This document shows positions 62,562 to 64,000 of a stretch of DNA of 64,000 nt, piece by piece. The stretch is from the NCBI GenBank assembly GCA_013398295.1, contig VZSF01001507.1:1-64000 (forward strand), in the 5' to 3' direction. Source of the stretch: Chionis minor (Eukaryota > Chordata > Aves > Charadriiformes > Chionididae). Made by a program: the position numbers and the translations under genes. Each line of letters begins with the position of its first letter. Position 1 is the stretch's first letter. The notes beneath the pieces are model-generated. The model worked only from the letters and a program-made list of their open reading frames with translations, was not told the DNA's origin and ran no database searches.

Positions 62562-63421
62562 TGTCTTCAACATCCTGTTTCAAAAATTTGTATGTTGCTG
62601 AACCTAAGCAGGCACCAGTCTATTCCCTCTGGAATGATTTGAAGAAAAATGAAAAGCTCACAGGTACTAAGACATGAAAAATGCCAGTAAAAAAATTAAG
62701 AATTACTTGGCATCTTACAGAAGTATATGTGAAGTTCTCCCTCACTTAAAGTTTTGTCATCTGATTTAAAGGCTTTTTTGAAATACACCCTACCCTAACC
62801 ACAATATCTGATGAAAAATGCAAATGGGCATGCCCAATGACATCATTAAAAAATGTTGGACTTGAAATCCAATTGAACACAGGAATGCAATGATGCTATC
62901 AGAAATCAGCAATGCTTCAGAGGTTCAACAGGTACAACCAGTAAATACAGCATGGGGAGAAAAGACAAAAACATGGCTTCGTAACGAGATCAGAGCAAAC
63001 TTTCCCAGCTACCAAAGAAGCCTACTTCTAAAGCAACAATAAAATTCTCAAATTTGTTTTAAAAAAAAAACAAAACCCCACAGCTTAAATTCCTTGATCT
63101 TCCTAACCATAGCTTTACAGGCAGTTCCTCTAATCTGGCAATAGTGAATCACATAGAGCATCCGAGTTTCTGCAGAGAGATTTTGTTTGGCTTACTACAA
63201 ACTATTTTGCAGGCCAGAGTAGATTCTGATTTACCACTGATTTTTAGAAATGTCTCTTTTGTACACAATATTCCAGCTGAAATGTAAGTTTTTGACTGGT
63301 AAGACTAAAAAGATGAAGCAGGTAAGAAGCCTTCCTAACTAAAATTTACCCAACAGCTGTGTTTTTCCTATTGTTTAGTAAATAACATTTGCCAACTTAT
63401 AAAGCATGAAATGCTACATAC

Positions 63422-63497
63422 TTGAAGCAGAAGAAAGCCACCACCTACTGCAGTTGCTGCAAGCTTTCCGACTTTCTGGAACAAAAATCCCGCACAC
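63422..63497 (-). CDS. FUNDC1: FUNDC1 internal coding exon (second membrane segment)
   Basis: Exon of 76 bases on the minus strand: one base completing a codon (expected Trp62, TG/G) plus 25 codons, residues 63-87, [19 protein letters not shown] then GFLLLQ. The acceptor is a long T-rich tract ending TTCTCCTAAG, and the donor is GTATGT after 63422. The sequence matches human FUNDC1 ([20 protein letters not shown]) with no changes that I can see. It codes the short connection after the first membrane helix and most of the second, Gly-rich helix. The FUNDC2 paralogue differs more in this region, so FUNDC1 is favoured. The cytosolic N-terminus with the LC3-interacting YxxL motif is coded by exons beyond the window. 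Confidence 0.97.
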
Positions 63498-64000
63498 CTT
63501 AGGAGAACAAAACAAAAAAAAAACCCAGTCCAATGAAGTTGTCTGCTGAACAATGCCACGCTCAAAAATTCCCGACTACAACTGCTACTATTTTTTCATT
63601 TAACAAAGCAAATGCATCATTTCACATTTTTAAATTTTAAAATCAGAATATTTAATACAAACACTATATAACTAATAATGTCTAAGACAAGACAACATGA
63701 GCAATGGTTGCTAGTTGATGGCTGTCTGATGGCCCCTCTAAAGTAAGCTTGAGATCTTCAGACCTTGTCTATACACAAAAGCTGTACGCTGCTATTAAAT
63801 GTAGCATGTTAATAGAGCACAATGTAATAATATGAGTGCCATTGCAACTATTCCAAAATAGAAGGTAAATATATTATACCGTGATTTATATTAACTCACA
63901 ACTCGTAACTTAAAATACCTCAGGTAAAAAGAAGTTACATCCCTATCACAAGAGTCAAAAACAGCAGGGCTGCTCTGCTGGGACACGGCCTTAGCCTATT
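63498..64000 (-). other. FUNDC1: FUNDC1 intron (partial, runs off right edge)
   Basis: Sequence upstream of the residue 63-87 exon. I searched it by eye for the preceding exon (the segment with QWWNRVFGHS and VATQIVMGG in human) and do not see it, so exons 1 and 2 lie right of the window. AT-rich, with no nameable repeat. Confidence 0.75.

Larger units (their letters stand above)
56682..63421 (-). other. FUNDC1: FUNDC1 intron (6.7 kb)
   Basis: Intron with minus-strand donor GTATGT at 63421-63416 and acceptor AG at 56683-56682. It is AT-rich with poly-A/T tracts (for example 58381-58395) and an AT simple-repeat region at 59158-59300, plus (AT)n at about 62545-62561. I see no CR1 copy and no coding exon. 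Open frames such as 57144-57548 and 59670-59963 have no recognised similarity. Confidence 0.8.

Noticed and set aside
63498..64000. Search for FUNDC1 exon 2 near the right edge
   Set aside because: No minus-strand segment resembling QWWNRVFG or VATQIVMGG is present, so the exon must lie outside the window.
1..64000. CRISPR arrays, prokaryotic operons, tRNA or rRNA genes
   Set aside because: The window is clearly vertebrate nuclear DNA with spliced genes and CR1 LINEs. No regularly spaced repeats of CRISPR type and no tRNA or rRNA sequence were seen.

Overview
This is a 64 kb window of a vertebrate nuclear genome, almost certainly from a bird. Short conserved coding exons with GT/AG splice sites are scattered through long AT-rich introns. 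Many CR1 LINE fragments are present, several ending in the avian CR1 tail built from ATTCTATG repeats, and there are two probable ancient MIR SINEs. There is no bacterial-style gene organisation. A 149-base run of N in the GC-rich EFHC2 promoter shows that this is a draft assembly.

Layout: the left 25 kb is the 5' part of EFHC2, read on the minus strand. It holds coding exons 1 to 5 (about residues 1-286), with exon 1 at 25388-25429 and exon 5 at 932-1183; the rest of the gene lies off the left edge. A GC-rich, CpG-rich promoter sits at about 25040-25433 and runs into the assembly gap (25434-25582). About 28.7 kb of intergenic DNA follows (25583-54254). I find no protein-coding gene in it, but it contains a G-rich minisatellite, CR1 copies in both orientations, older degenerate LINE ORF2 pieces, microsatellites and some perfect fold-back sequences. 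The right 9.7 kb (54255-64000) is the 3' part of FUNDC1, also on the minus strand, with its last three coding exons (residues 63-155 and the stop); the first exons lie beyond the right edge.

The two genes are functionally unrelated as far as is known. EFHC2 is a DM10/EF-hand protein of the lumen of ciliary doublet microtubules. FUNDC1 is a mitophagy receptor of the mitochondrial outer membrane. Their order and orientation match the human Xp11.3 neighbourhood (EFHC2 then FUNDC1, both on the same strand), so this is conserved amniote synteny. All eight exons are in frame with each other and have canonical splice sites, so both genes look intact here.

I did not find a new biological system. The observations most worth checking are a short colinear duplication between the EFHC2 promoter edge and a site 970 bp upstream, the G-rich minisatellite beside it, a perfect 13-bp-stem hairpin in the intergenic region, and inverted CR1 pairs in an EFHC2 intron and downstream of FUNDC1. 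Exon boundaries were read by eye and protein comparisons are from memory of the human orthologues; repeat boundaries are approximate.
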